NCBI GenBank assembly: GCA_001970955.1
Contig: MPUH01000046.1
Location: 62,001 to 126,000, forward strand
From: Stentor coeruleus
Lineage: Eukaryota > Ciliophora > Heterotrichea > Heterotrichida > Stentoridae
Direction: 5' to 3'
Length of the DNA: 64,000 nt
Shown piece after piece: positions 9,879 to 20,576 of this stretch (position 1 is the stretch's first letter; each line of letters opens with the position of its first letter). Below the pieces are notes generated by a model that did not search any database, was not told where the DNA came from, and was given only the letters and a program-made list of their open reading frames with translations. A program made the translations under genes and the position numbers.

Positions 9879-10886
9879 ATGGGAGTTAACTGTTCAGGAT
9901 GTGCATGTGCAGGAAAAGACTCAGAGCTCCACTCTGAAGTAGAGTTCAATTTACCTAATTCCAATAAAAAGCAACAACAATCTGACTATCCTTTGCCAAT
10001 AAACGATTATATACAAGATCACCCGGAAAAAGTGATAAGAATACAAGCTGCATGGAGGGGTTATAAAGCCCGAAAACTTCTAAGTTTTTTAAAGAAAAAG
10101 AAAAAACCAACTGCCAACTACTTCAATTTCGAAGACTCAAGAGACACAAAATCAAGTACCTTCGCTTTCGAAAGGGAAGAAAGACCTGCATTTATTTATA
10201 AAAGCGGTGCTGTATATGTTGGACAATGGCGGGGAAATAGTAGAGATGGTCATGGGATTCAAACTTGGCCAGATGGAGCTCGTTATGAAGGTCAATGGAA
10301 AGATAACAAAGCTCATGGTATAGGGAAATTCTGGCATGTAGATGGGGATGTTTATGAAGGTGAATGGAAAGATGATAAGGCAAATGGTAAAGGAAAATAC
10401 ATCCAATCAAATGGTGCAGTTTATGAAGGTGAATGGAAAGATGATATTCAACAAGGATATGGAAAAGAAGTATGGGTTGATAATAGTACATATGAAGGAT
10501 ATTATTTGAATGGGAAAAAACATGGTTTTGGTACTTATTTATGGAAGGATTTATCGAGTTATTCAGGGATGTGGATTGATAATAAAATTAATGGAAAAGG
10601 AATTTATAGATGGCCAGATGGTCGAGAATATAATGGAGAATGGAAAAATGGTGGAATGCATGGATATGGGGTTTATATATGGAAAGATGGAAGGAAATAT
10701 GAAGGTGAGTATCAGAATGATCATAAGAGTGGAAAAGGAATTTATACATGGGCTGATGGGAAAGTATATAATGGAGGATGGAAAAATGGGAAACAACATG
10801 GGATTGGTATTATGAGCTATTCTGATGGAAGTGCTAAAAAAGGTGAATGGAATGATGGGAAAAGAATAAGATGGTTTGATGAATAA
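9879..10886 (+). CDS. MORN-repeat protein with IQ motif and N-terminal lipidation signal
   Basis: A 335-residue protein beginning MGVNCSGCAC, which fits N-myristoylation at Gly2 plus palmitoylation on Cys5, Cys8 and Cys10. Residues about 52-72 carry an IQ motif (IQAAWRGYKARK) that should bind calmodulin or centrin-like proteins. From about residue 105 to the end run nine to ten MORN units (YEGEWKDDKANGKG type). MORN proteins line membranes and the cortical cytoskeleton, so a calcium-responsive scaffold at the cell cortex is the likely role. The repeats also create long open frames on the other strand and in frame +2; these are artefacts of the repeat. Confidence 0.92.
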   Translation: MGVNCSGCACAGKDSELHSEVEFNLPNSNKKQQQSDYPLPINDYIQDHPEKVIRIQAAWRGYKARKLLSFLKKKKKPTANYFNFEDSRDTKSSTFAFEREERPAFIYKSGAVYVGQWRGNSRDGHGIQTWPDGARYEGQWKDNKAHGIGKFWHVDGDVYEGEWKDDKANGKGKYIQSNGAVYEGEWKDDIQQGYGKEVWVDNSTYEGYYLNGKKHGFGTYLWKDLSSYSGMWIDNKINGKGIYRWPDGREYNGEWKNGGMHGYGVYIWKDGRKYEGEYQNDHKSGKGIYTWADGKVYNGGWKNGKQHGIGIMSYSDGSAKKGEWNDGKRIRWFDE

Positions 10887-11369
10887 GTAATATAGTAATT
10901 ATTTAGAAAATAATGATTTTGAGGTTTTTTGATTTGGGGTTTTGGATGTTGGGTTAGAGGGGCATTTGAGGATTGGAAGTGAAGGATTAGGATTAATGAT
11001 ATAATAATTTATTGCTAAAAATACTCAAAAACTTGAATAATTTTATCTTTTTTTCTTGTTATAAGTTATTTTTCTAATCTTATAACAATCTTCACAACCT
11101 TATAAAGTTATATTCTACGTATATTATAATTTTCCCATAAAACTATACCTTAACAGCCTAAATATTCCAATAACAAAACTTACACCCAATACCCAAAATT
11201 CCTATATCTCTTATAAACCCCTACAATTATCATCTTATATAAAAATCTTCAATCAAAAAATCTCCCATCTTCATAACACTTCATAATTCAAATCTCATTT
11301 TTAACGACTTTTTCAAAACCAAAACCAAAACTTAAAACAATCAATAAAATTTAATTAAAAAAACTATCT
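10887..11369. other. intergenic between convergent genes, skew switch
   Basis: No gene. The first about 130 bases are G-rich and C-poor, then the composition switches to C-rich and nearly G-free (11161-11220 has 18 C and no G), as expected where a plus-strand and a minus-strand gene end face to face. Confidence 0.65.
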
Positions 11370-11771
11370 TCATTCAAACATATCATTTTCATCTTCACTA
11401 CCATTGCTACTATCTTTTTCAAGATTTTTTTCTATCCAATTTGAAATGAACCTACTCTTAGGGGTGAGATTTCTTGCTATAGGTGAAGGTTTTGCTTGAG
11501 GTAAATCCTCAGGTCTTAGAAAAGAACTGCTTCGTTTTGTGGCTACAGGGCGAATTGTGTTAAGCCTTTGGAAATTTTTACAAGGATCTGGCATTCCAGG
11601 GACTTGAGGCACAAACATTGTTTGGCGTCTTGGGGGTTTTTTAGCTAAGGCTGGTTGTTCTTTTGGGACTGGAGGCTTTATAGCTACTTTGTTTGCTATT
11701 CCAAGCTTTTTATATAAATTATCAGCTCTTATAGCGCTTGAATTCTCTGGGCATGCATTAACGGAAGACAT
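11370..11771 (-). CDS. small basic proline-rich protein, unknown function
   Basis: A 133-residue protein with a clean ATG and a TGA stop. It is rich in Pro, Lys, Arg and Ser (KKPPRRQTMF, KPSPIARNLTPKSR) and ends in an acidic tail (EDENDMFE). No domain, signal peptide or membrane helix is visible and it is probably disordered. Codon use matches the neighbours and the flanking composition shows the strand polarity of a real minus-strand gene. Confidence 0.65.
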   Translation of the reverse strand: MSSVNACPENSSAIRADNLYKKLGIANKVAIKPPVPKEQPALAKKPPRRQTMFVPQVPGMPDPCKNFQRLNTIRPVATKRSSSFLRPEDLPQAKPSPIARNLTPKSRFISNWIEKNLEKDSSNGSEDENDMFE

Positions 11772-12364
11772 TATTATTAACTTATTTATTTTTAATGATA
11801 GGGTATTATTAATTTGTGAGTAGGAGAAATAGATTTAGATTGAGGAATTATGATTTTAGGATGCTTGATGATACTAAGAGTAGGATTTTTATGAGATAAA
11901 GCTTAGAAATAGGTTTAAGTATTTTGCCCTGATTTTGGATTGAGATGAGTTTCTTTAAAGTTTTTCGCTTAGAATTTATGATGCTAAATATAAGATTTTT
12001 GGATTGCTTTTTATGTTTATTGTTATTACAATTAGTATTTTAGTTATATGCATTGAAAAGAAAAGTAAATATTTTAGAATTTTAATATTAAATATCAGTT
12101 TGATTATAAAAACTTCAGATATTAAAATGTTTTAATTTAAAATAGGCTGTTATAATAGCTTTTAGTAATACAGAAAGCATAATAGCGTTAATTATTTTTT
12201 TTGTGAAGTAATTTATATTCAAATTAAACAATTTACAGATCCTTTTGATCATTCCAAATTTTCAATATAAGCCAGCCCATATTCCAATTTTTTTCCTAAC
12301 CGCAAACCCAACTTGCATCCTTTACACTTTTAATCTAAAAAATCATACTAAACTCAGTAATTTT
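11772..12364. other. intergenic, no gene seen
   Basis: 5' flank of the small basic protein gene (G-rich, C-poor on this strand) followed by mixed AT-rich sequence up to the 3' end of the PAS-like gene. An open frame at 12245-12478 on the plus strand is mostly the antisense of that gene. Confidence 0.55.
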
Positions 12365-13129
12365 TTAATTATATTCCCTATACTCGCATTCTCCAATTTT
12401 TCTTTTCTTGGATATCCAATCATTGCCACCATCATCTTTTCCATCCCTTTCATCATCACAACAACAATACATTTTTAATCTAAAAAAAGGGCACTTACTA
12501 ATCTGACTCCTTCTCAACTTCAAATCCCTATCAAATTCCTCATTTCCCAATCCATAATCCTTACTTTTCCATTTCATAACTTTATGCTGAGCCTTCCTAG
12601 TTTCCAAATACACCCCTTTAGTGCAAATTCCATCAAATAATGAATATTTTACAATAGTACATCTACTTGTAAGTTCAGTTCCATCTATAAGTATATAACT
12701 CATAATAATCCTTTTTCTCTTTCCAAGAAGTTCTTTTGAGTATTTCGAATTTAAAAATTTCAAACTATCCTTGCTCATAAACGAAAAAATCGTCCTTCTG
12801 GGCAATTCTTTTTTAGGACATTTAAATATATTTTCTATTGTATCATCATACCATATAAAATGCCCATCTAAACTTAATATACTTTTGGATATCGGGCAGG
12901 CTTTTTTGCTTACTGGGGGAATTGTTAATGGTTTTATCATATGGAAAAGTTTGAATTCGAGTAAGGATTTTGATAAATATTTTGAGATTTCTTGAAGAAT
13001 CTCACAGGTTTTAGATGATTGGATGTGATTTGATGAGATTTCTTCTGTTAGGATTTGATATAATAAAAGCTGAGATTTTTTTTTGTGGATACTTGTGTGT
13101 ATCTTAATAAGATCTTCTTCGATACTCAT
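12365..13129 (-). CDS. PAS-like domain protein
   Basis: A 254-residue protein. Residues about 80-175 read like a PAS sensor fold: ILSLDGHFIWYDD opening strand, a short helix with FKCPKKEL, FSFMSKDSLKF, then the strand pair around MSYILIDGTELTS and a final strand VYLETRK. The N-terminal 70 residues are helical. The C-terminus is very basic, then Cys- and Asp-rich. No kinase or cyclase domain is attached. PAS domains sense small ligands or mediate dimers; no ligand can be guessed. The call rests on pattern, not on diagnostic residues. Confidence 0.55.
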   Translation of the reverse strand: MSIEEDLIKIHTSIHKKKSQLLLYQILTEEISSNHIQSSKTCEILQEISKYLSKSLLEFKLFHMIKPLTIPPVSKKACPISKSILSLDGHFIWYDDTIENIFKCPKKELPRRTIFSFMSKDSLKFLNSKYSKELLGKRKRIIMSYILIDGTELTSRCTIVKYSLFDGICTKGVYLETRKAQHKVMKWKSKDYGLGNEEFDRDLKLRRSQISKCPFFRLKMYCCCDDERDGKDDGGNDWISKKRKIGECEYREYN

Positions 13130-14183
13130 ATCTTTTTTAGATATTTTTATTATGGCGAATGTTTGGGATATATTTGTATTAGGATGTAAAATATATTGAT
13201 GATAATATTGTAGAGAAGATAATTAGAGAAAAATAAGAAGATACTGATGAAGTTAATAAAATTATTATGATAGTTTAGTATATGAATGATGTTTAAAAAT
13301 AAGGATTATTTTAGATAGAATGAGAGATTTGAAAATAGTGAGGGTAGGTTTAATTGTTAATTTATTTTAATTTGGGAAAAAAATATATTATGCTTTGAGA
13401 ATATTTGAATTATATGAAGATTGTATTTTGGATTGTAATAGAAATCAATATATTTCATTGTTTTATCAATTCACTATATTCAATAGCTTTTCTTTAGATA
13501 AACTTTCTGACCGTAAATTCTATTTTTGAATATCATAAAATAATGACTCTTTGATTTCTAATTTACCCACACTATATCTTAGTACTAATTTTTACTACTT
13601 CCTTATAAAAATGATTAAATAATTTGATTCTACAATAGTATAAAACGGAAAATATGCCTTAGTTCAGTTATTGAAAATAGACTTGAAAGGTCTAAAATAT
13701 AAGGAGAAATGCTATTAATTTGAACTAATTTCAGCTTATTGCAATAATCACTTAGAGTAAATTCAAGGTTTTTTCTATTATTTTTCAAATTAAACATCGT
13801 TGAACCTATAAAACTATATGCGATTTTTGGGCTAAAAAATTTGTTAGAAATAAAAGATTTAAAGTATATTGGATCATAATAGTATAGCCAAAATTATTAA
13901 CTAAGAATTACTATAAAAATAAACCATAATAAAATGTAACATAACTCTATAAACTATCATTAAAAATTATATCTAAACTATTATAAATNTCGTTGAACCT
14001 ATAAAACTATATGCGATTTTTGGGCTAAAAAATTTGTTAGAAATAAAAGATTTAAAGTATATTGGATCATAATAAAATGTAACATAACTCTATAAACTAT
14101 CATTAAAAATTATATCTAAACTATTATAAATTATCATTAAAAACTATATCTAAGCTATTATAAACTATCATTAAAAACTATAT
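13130..14183. other. intergenic with assembly join and repeats
   Basis: About 1 kb without a gene. It holds a single-N join at 13989 with duplicated flanks (13797-13988 and 13990-14131) and the start of a 34-bp tandem repeat. No coding-like stretch was recognised. Confidence 0.65.
13797..14131. other. single-N contig join with duplicated flanks (gap 1)
   Basis: One N at 13989 separates two copies of the same sequence, 192 bp on the left and 142 bp on the right. They are near identical except that the left copy has 50 extra bases (about 13881-13930) lying between two CATAAT repeats. This is best read as two versions of one locus that the assembler did not merge. Confidence 0.85.
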
Positions 14184-14200
14184 CTAAGCTATTATAAACT
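14091..14200. repeat. 34-bp tandem repeat at the end of the LRR gene
   Basis: Three full units and a partial fourth (14091, 14125, 14159, 14193) of a 34-bp AT-rich motif containing TATCATTAAAAA. The third unit contains the stop codon and the last residue of the minus-strand LRR gene, so the array forms the end of its coding region and its 3' flank. Confidence 0.85.
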
Positions 14201-17200
14201 TCAGCTCAGAACCTTTTTTACCTAGCAGCCTTTGAATTTCCTCCACATGATTTTTTTTACAGCCTGAGTTCTTCAAAACAACCATTTGGCACTCTAAAGC
14301 TTTAACAACCCTTACAATATTCTCCACAAAATAACCATCAAAAACGCCAATATTATTTGATAAATCAATACTTTTCACATTTTCTAATACCTTCCGTTCA
14401 CAAATTTCAGCAAATATCATCAAATCTCCTGGACAAAGCATGCACCCATCAATTTTCAGATTTTCTACCCCATACAATTTCTTTATATCCCAAATATATT
14501 TATGTATTTTCACTCTACTCAACAAAGTATCCTTATTCACTACTTTTAATATAAGTTTTTCTATAGAACCCTTAAAACTTATAAACCTTTCTAATATATA
14601 AATCCCAATAAATTCAAGATTTTCAAAATAATCAAGTTTGTCTACAAGAAAATCCATAAGATATGGTGTATATTTTATATGTATTTTTAAAACTTCTAAA
14701 GAAGGACAAATAATAGCTTCAATTAACTGGGCAAAATATATTTTAATATTTGAACCATCAAAAAAGTAAATGTTTTTTAAAGATAGTTTTTTAAGGCAAG
14801 AACATTTGATTTTTTCTGAAAATCTTGTAAGATCAGATATTGATAGTTTCGTTTCAAAAATTTTTAAATAAGTAAGATTTTGTGGTGCTAATAAACCTGA
14901 TATATTTTCATTTATATGGTATATGTTTTTGAATTTTATTGTGTGAAGGTTTTTAAGATTTTTTATATTATTTTCAATAACTTGGATTTCCACTGGCTTT
15001 ATAAATGAACCGCATATTATGAGTTCTTGTAAAGATGTAAAGACTTCTATAAAGTTGTATTTATATATTTTATAGTTCATGTTTATAGTATTTATTGATT
15101 TTTTTAAGTTTAAACTTTTACAGTTTAAATCAATTTCGTGTCCGAAGAGTTTTTTTATGTGATTATTTAGGATTTCTGGGTTTGAACTTTTTACAAGTTC
15201 AGAAAGCACTAATGGTCGACATTGATTAGTTTTAGGTTCATTTTTTACTATTTTTGATGATTGATTAGTATCTATAGACCTTAATTCATCATTTTTAAAC
15301 TCAGGAATATTTTCAATTTGTTTATTTGGGGCAAAATCTTTTTCTTCAAAACAATTAGGAATTCTTAAATCTTTATTATTTTTTATTGCATTTACTAAAG
15401 TTTCACTTAACTTGAAAATATAATTATTGGGAACTTCTAAGGGAACATCAAATTTTTGAAGTCTGGTGTTGGTTAATAAAAAACTATCTACAGCTTTTAA
15501 ATATATTTCAGCTTCATCTTCTGTTGCTAAAATTTCATTAATCAGTTTACCAGAAATAATAACACAAAGTTTTTCGAAGTATGTTTTGGATGTTAAACTG
15601 TTTATTATTGCTAATGCTGCTTTAATTTCTAGAAGTGAATTATAAATTGGGTTAGTCTTTTCTAGAAGTAAATTGCGAAATGGGCTAATGTTTTCTATGC
15701 AATTTTCAAAATTAATTTCTTTTAATTTCAACCGGGTTATAGTATCGTTAATTTTCAGGCCATTAGCTAAGTGAATAAAATACTTATAATTTATAGTTAT
15801 ATCAGTTAGGTTCAAAGATACTAACTTTGACATAGCTATAAAATTCTCTAGTTTATTCTTTGGGACTTTTTTATTTAATAATAATTTATATCTTTTTAAT
15901 TTAAAGTATTTCAAAGTGTTATGACTAATTATCAACTGTGAAATTGCTTCAAATATTTTTATAGATGCAATATTATCAAGTGAGCAATTTATATATGAAA
16001 TTTTCGATAAATTAGACTTAATAGTTTTGAAAATACTTGGAATATTTGATTCAAAGAACTCAATATTTTTGATTCTAAATTTTAATTTTTGCAAAGACTT
16101 AAATTGTTTAAGTAGTTCAGGGAAAGCCATATTACAAGATTCTAATGGGATATTTCTTATATCTAATTCTGATAACGCTTCAAATTTCGTTGAAAGGATT
16201 AATATAGAAAAGTAGTACAACGATGGAATTAAATACAAATTTTCAATATTTTGTTTATGATGCAAGATTAAATTTTTACTCAAGCTTAAATTTTCAATAA
16301 AATCTTTTACGTTAGTGACAATTTTACTATTGTTTTCACATACAACTCTTAGAACTTTATCAGCTTTTATAAGAAATTTTCCCAGTATTTCATAAAGAAC
16401 TATTGAAATCCAAATATTATCCCTGCATATTTTGTTTTTTTTCTTTATAACAAAAACATCAATTTTGTTTTCTAATAGCATTTTCAAATTATACCCGCAA
16501 AAATACTCGATTTTTCCTAGTTTGACGTATTTAATAATTATTTCAGCAAACAATGAAATACTTTTTAAAGGAATATACAAAATACTAATACTAATTTTCC
16601 TTAACGTCTTCGATGCTGATAAAAAACTTTCTAAAGATTTTAACGATTTTTCAAAATTAACTTTACAGTTTTTTTTATTGGTTTTACAAATATCGCAAAA
16701 GTTTGTAACAGAGAAAATCATAGAGAAATCTTCGATTAAAGTATTAGAAAGTGCTTTAAAAAGTTTACATGCATTATTTGTAGTATTATAAATACGTCTT
16801 TCTGAAATCTTTAAATGATGCTTAAGATTTAAAATTCTCAAACTATGATTATTAGAAACTGCATTTGTGAATTTCTGAGCAGAAATCATAATTGAATCAC
16901 TTAATTGAAGTTCTTCTAAAATTTCATTATTTGCCAGATAATTACACAAATCATCGGCTGAGTTTTTAGTGAATACAAAGTCTACAGGAAGTTTTATGCA
17001 TTTTAAATAAGAATTTGTTTTTAGGAATTTTGATATTTTAGTTTCGTTGTATTTGTTTGTATGATTCTCGATAGATAGTTTTTCAAGACAGGTATTTTTT
17101 TCTAAGGAATCAAAAATATCTTCGATGCTGTTGTTAATTTGATTTATGTTGTGATATCTTAATGATAGTTTTTTTAATGTTGTTGTTGTAAGAGGAGTTT

Positions 17201-17816
17201 GATTGAAGTTTCTAATGTATTTATCTAAAACAAATGAGAATTCTTTGGGGAAAGAATTGTTTAGGTTAACTTTGAGAACTTCTAGATTAGGCATTAGGGT
17301 AAATAAACTGTTGATTTCTCTGGTGAAATTTTTAGGGAAATTAATTTTTAATGTTCTTAAGGTTCTTAATGAGATCATTGGAATAAAAAAATGTGTGAAT
17401 TCTGATTTGTATTCGGGATTTGGATCATCATATAACTCAAAGTTTCTTATTACAAGCTCAAGTTTGTTTAGCTGTCGGCTTTGTAAAATATATTCCATAC
17501 CCTTAGGGTTTTTTTCTATATGATATTGATTATTTCCTAATGTTGAGGAAATGAATTTTAGTATAACTTTTAAGGATGTTCTGTAGTTTTTACAACCTTT
17601 GATTAGAAGGTTAAAAAAAGAATTCAATAAGGGAATTATGCAAAAGTAAGACTTTGTGTCAAGATAGTCAAGAATTTCAATCCATAAGTCATTACGTAAA
17701 CACATAGGCTTAAATGTTGACTCTGAAGAGTTACCTTGTAGCTTTGTTTTAGGCTTTTTATTAGGATTCTGAATTACCCTTTTACTAGAGACGCTCCTCT
17801 TTACAGGAAGATTCAT
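14184..17816 (-). CDS. large F-box-like/leucine-rich-repeat protein
   Basis: A 1210-residue protein. After a short basic N-terminus, residues about 38-75 look like an F-box (LRNDLWIEILDYLDTKSY). The rest is a long series of irregular LRR units of the LxxLxLxxxN type (for example LEVLKVNLNN, LEKLSIENH, LKKLSLRYHNI) spaced 25-35 residues apart. F-box/LRR proteins usually present substrates to SCF ubiquitin ligases; that role is inferred. The frame is uninterrupted over 3.6 kb, and the gene ends inside a 34-bp tandem repeat that supplies the last residues FIIA. No membrane helix. Confidence 0.75.
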   Translation of the reverse strand: MNLPVKRSVSSKRVIQNPNKKPKTKLQGNSSESTFKPMCLRNDLWIEILDYLDTKSYFCIIPLLNSFFNLLIKGCKNYRTSLKVILKFISSTLGNNQYHIEKNPKGMEYILQSRQLNKLELVIRNFELYDDPNPEYKSEFTHFFIPMISLRTLRTLKINFPKNFTREINSLFTLMPNLEVLKVNLNNSFPKEFSFVLDKYIRNFNQTPLTTTTLKKLSLRYHNINQINNSIEDIFDSLEKNTCLEKLSIENHTNKYNETKISKFLKTNSYLKCIKLPVDFVFTKNSADDLCNYLANNEILEELQLSDSIMISAQKFTNAVSNNHSLRILNLKHHLKISERRIYNTTNNACKLFKALSNTLIEDFSMIFSVTNFCDICKTNKKNCKVNFEKSLKSLESFLSASKTLRKISISILYIPLKSISLFAEIIIKYVKLGKIEYFCGYNLKMLLENKIDVFVIKKKNKICRDNIWISIVLYEILGKFLIKADKVLRVVCENNSKIVTNVKDFIENLSLSKNLILHHKQNIENLYLIPSLYYFSILILSTKFEALSELDIRNIPLESCNMAFPELLKQFKSLQKLKFRIKNIEFFESNIPSIFKTIKSNLSKISYINCSLDNIASIKIFEAISQLIISHNTLKYFKLKRYKLLLNKKVPKNKLENFIAMSKLVSLNLTDITINYKYFIHLANGLKINDTITRLKLKEINFENCIENISPFRNLLLEKTNPIYNSLLEIKAALAIINSLTSKTYFEKLCVIISGKLINEILATEDEAEIYLKAVDSFLLTNTRLQKFDVPLEVPNNYIFKLSETLVNAIKNNKDLRIPNCFEEKDFAPNKQIENIPEFKNDELRSIDTNQSSKIVKNEPKTNQCRPLVLSELVKSSNPEILNNHIKKLFGHEIDLNCKSLNLKKSINTINMNYKIYKYNFIEVFTSLQELIICGSFIKPVEIQVIENNIKNLKNLHTIKFKNIYHINENISGLLAPQNLTYLKIFETKLSISDLTRFSEKIKCSCLKKLSLKNIYFFDGSNIKIYFAQLIEAIICPSLEVLKIHIKYTPYLMDFLVDKLDYFENLEFIGIYILERFISFKGSIEKLILKVVNKDTLLSRVKIHKYIWDIKKLYGVENLKIDGCMLCPGDLMIFAEICERKVLENVKSIDLSNNIGVFDGYFVENIVRVVKALECQMVVLKNSGCKKNHVEEIQRLLGKKGSELKFIIA

Positions 17817-18299
17817 CTTTATTATTAGTATCTGAATAATTATCTATTCGTTTTAGAAATCAATACTGTAAACATATGCACGTGATTATAAATCAGGATA
17901 AAACTAAATTCATACAATTAAAAAAAATTACTTATAACTCGAGTCTCCTCAAAAAAAAAATCATAAACAGCATATCTTTTTTATAACTTCTAACAACAAT
18001 TATCACAATATATTATTCATGATTTTCTCTGTTATTAATATTTATAAAAAGCTAATAATCCATAAATAAAAACTTAATTTTCTCTATTTCAAAGCATCTG
18101 TAAAATTATCTATCATTATATATAATAAATTTACATCAGCAAGTATTTATTCTAAACCTAAAAATACAAAATCATTTATCCCAAAGTTCCCCCATCAAGA
18201 TTGTGTTACTTATTTCCAAATATAAACTTACAATGTTTTTAAAAATATCTAATCTTTATTATTCTATTAACTTCAATTATCTAAAAAAATATCAATTTT
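17817..18299. other. intergenic between two minus-strand genes
   Basis: No gene or repeat seen. The segment nearest the 7TM gene (about 17930-18300) is C-rich and G-poor, as other 3' flanks of minus-strand genes are. Confidence 0.6.
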
Positions 18300-19196
18300 T
18301 TACCTATAGCTTTGATCATCTTCTATGCAGTCCATATCCATCATACTCAAATTTTTTATTATTTCCTGTATATCCCTTACATCATCAATTTCTGTCTCTG
18401 TTCTTCTCTGCCTTCCATGCCAAAAAACAAATACACTAAACCAAATGGGTAAAAAATGTGTGAAAATTCTCTCAATTGACAATATAGCTATATTATTATC
18501 TGTTTGTTTTACCATTAGAATATCACAATTAGTCTGTAGTATAAATGTAGGTAAAACATAATTCATAAAACTAATAAATACACTGAAAAATATAAGTAAA
18601 ATAAGCACCCTATATAAAAAATACCATAACTCAGTTACTCTCTTCATATTGATAACCTGACCAAGGTTTTTTTGTTGTTTTATTTTATAGCAAAGTTTTA
18701 ATCCCACACACAAAAATGATAAAGCCATACAGAAACTAGTGTATTTAGTAACAGCCCATATTACTGTATCACACTTATCATAGTTTTTATCCTTTTTCCC
18801 AACCGTGATTGAAAAATACCCAAATAGAATTAAAAGAATAATAAAAAACACGCCTAGTAATATTCGTGAGGCTTTGATAATCATACTTGAGTCTTGTAGA
18901 TATGTAGTAGCTTGGCTAACATAAAACATAGCTATAAGACAAAAAGTTAGGTATAGTAAAAACTCCATAAACACAAAAAGCAAGGCAAATTTTGGTTCAG
19001 TAAAGATATAATGAAGCATCATTGATATCATAAGCAAATTAGATGTTGAAACAATGAATTTTATAAGTTTTGCTGTGCGGTTAGTTTTTGCAAAAATTCT
19101 GAATACTTGATATGATGAGACTACCCATGTTAGCCCTGAGATTATTGCCAAACATGTATTGGCAACACACAAATTATTAGGCATTACACAAGTCAT
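18300..19196 (-). CDS. seven-helix membrane protein
   Basis: A 298-residue protein with seven hydrophobic segments at about residues 8-30, 43-65, 69-93, 109-131, 145-168, 190-215 and 240-262, then a charged cytosolic tail of about 35 residues. The N-terminus is short and uncleaved. Cys residues in the outer loops and the even spacing suggest a GPCR-like or TOM1/THH1-like topology. There is no DRY or NPxxY motif, so receptor function is only a possibility. TATAATATG precedes the start. Confidence 0.6.
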   Translation of the reverse strand: MTCVMPNNLCVANTCLAIISGLTWVVSSYQVFRIFAKTNRTAKLIKFIVSTSNLLMISMMLHYIFTEPKFALLFVFMEFLLYLTFCLIAMFYVSQATTYLQDSSMIIKASRILLGVFFIILLILFGYFSITVGKKDKNYDKCDTVIWAVTKYTSFCMALSFLCVGLKLCYKIKQQKNLGQVINMKRVTELWYFLYRVLILLIFFSVFISFMNYVLPTFILQTNCDILMVKQTDNNIAILSIERIFTHFLPIWFSVFVFWHGRQRRTETEIDDVRDIQEIIKNLSMMDMDCIEDDQSYR

Positions 19197-19745
19197 ATTA
19201 TAAACTAAATATTTTCTATTAGTTTTATTGATATCTGCGTTTTAACACAAATAAATATAAGGTATAAGAGTATTATTACCGTAAAATATTTGTAAAGTAA
19301 ATATTATATTTTTTATAGAATGAAACTAGCTATATATAAGGAAATAGTATAGAAAAAGCTTAAAGATTGAATTTTTGCATTATTTTAAAATGAATTCTTA
19401 TATAATAAAAGGAAGAAATAAATACTTTTATGATTATTCTTATTATATATTTATGTAGTTTTTTTTTTATATACAATCAAACTAAAACTTGATGATATTA
19501 TTGGTTGTGAATAAAAAACTCTAGAGAATATGATATGGGATTTTAATCTAAAAGTAATTTGTTTTTAATTGATTTACTAAGATCTTAATAGTGTGTATTT
19601 TAAGAATTATGTAAAATGGATTTGATTAGAAGATGTTAAGAGTTTTTATAATCAAAACATTATGTGCTTATATTAGAATTTATTATCATTAGTATCATGA
19701 AAAAGATTGATAAGCTTTATAATATTTTTGAAGGAAAATCAAATC
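19197..19745. other. intergenic between divergent genes
   Basis: No gene seen. The open frame of the next gene extends back to 19707 but without an ATG; the first in-frame ATG is at 19746. Confidence 0.6.
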
Positions 19746-20576
19746 ATGAGACCCACTTCTGCACATCCATTAGCAAGATCTCAATCACATAATGCTATAA
19801 AATGGACCCCTGGGAGACCTTTAACTGATTTAACTTATCAAGCTCATAATGAAAATCAATCAAACAAAGAGCTTATTGCTGAGTTATCTTTAGATAGTCC
19901 ACATGCTAAACTCCCAAAAGAATCTTTAGGGTCAAGGCTTAGTAATACAGTCACAAGGCCACAGACTGCAATACTAAAAGCAAGACCAACATTCAAAATT
20001 AACACCTTAGTTATGCCTAAATCAAGTACAAGTCAATACATAGATAATAAAAAAGAAAGAATAGATCTCATAAAAAAACTTCAAAAACTATGTAATACTC
20101 GATCATTAAAATTATTTGAAGACAATATAAAAGATGAATATATTCCGAAAATTGAATACCAAAATACTTTAGCAATAGAAGTTAAGAGAATTTGGGATAA
20201 AAATGATCAACTTTCTTATCAGAATAAGTTTTCTGACAGTACTAAATCTGAAGATATGAAAAATCAGATAAGAAAAATTAGACCATTAAGTGCAGCGAAA
20301 AATTGCAAATCTTTTCATCATATAAATCATATTTTTATTCCTGGATTAGATAAAATAAACTCAGATAGTTTACCGATAATCCCTGAAAGTAGAGATAAAG
20401 GGATGGATTCTTTAGGGATTGAGTCTTCTGAACTCAAATTTTTCAAGAAACCTTGCGATATCAAGGTTTTCAATTTCAATATGAAGGAAAAACCCCCTAT
20501 TTCAGGATTTAAAGGCAAATTGGTCAAGAAAAAGAGAAGAAGAATAACAATATCGTTTAAAAAACCGACGGAATAA
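19746..20576 (+). CDS. RPxSA-motif protein, unknown function
   Basis: A 276-residue basic protein. I place the start at ATG 19746 (MRPTSAHPLARS) because the frame upstream has no ATG. It carries three copies of a short motif RPxSA/TA (RPTSA at 2, RPQTA near 77, RPLSA near 182). The same motif opens the docking-complex-like coiled coil at 25162 (RPTSA). The C-terminus is Lys/Arg-rich (KKKRRRITISF). No known domain. The motif is familiar to me from ciliary and cytoskeletal proteins of protists, so an axonemal or cortical role is a guess. Confidence 0.6.
   Translation: MRPTSAHPLARSQSHNAIKWTPGRPLTDLTYQAHNENQSNKELIAELSLDSPHAKLPKESLGSRLSNTVTRPQTAILKARPTFKINTLVMPKSSTSQYIDNKKERIDLIKKLQKLCNTRSLKLFEDNIKDEYIPKIEYQNTLAIEVKRIWDKNDQLSYQNKFSDSTKSEDMKNQIRKIRPLSAAKNCKSFHHINHIFIPGLDKINSDSLPIIPESRDKGMDSLGIESSELKFFKKPCDIKVFNFNMKEKPPISGFKGKLVKKKRRRITISFKKPTE

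Noticed and set aside
10152-10815. Several long antisense and +2-frame open frames over the MORN gene
   Set aside because: They arise from the repeat period of the MORN units; the translated products are repetitive nonsense and the sense frame is a full MORN protein.
12245-12478. 77-codon plus-strand open frame
   Set aside because: Mostly antisense to the PAS-like gene and T/C-rich by composition.
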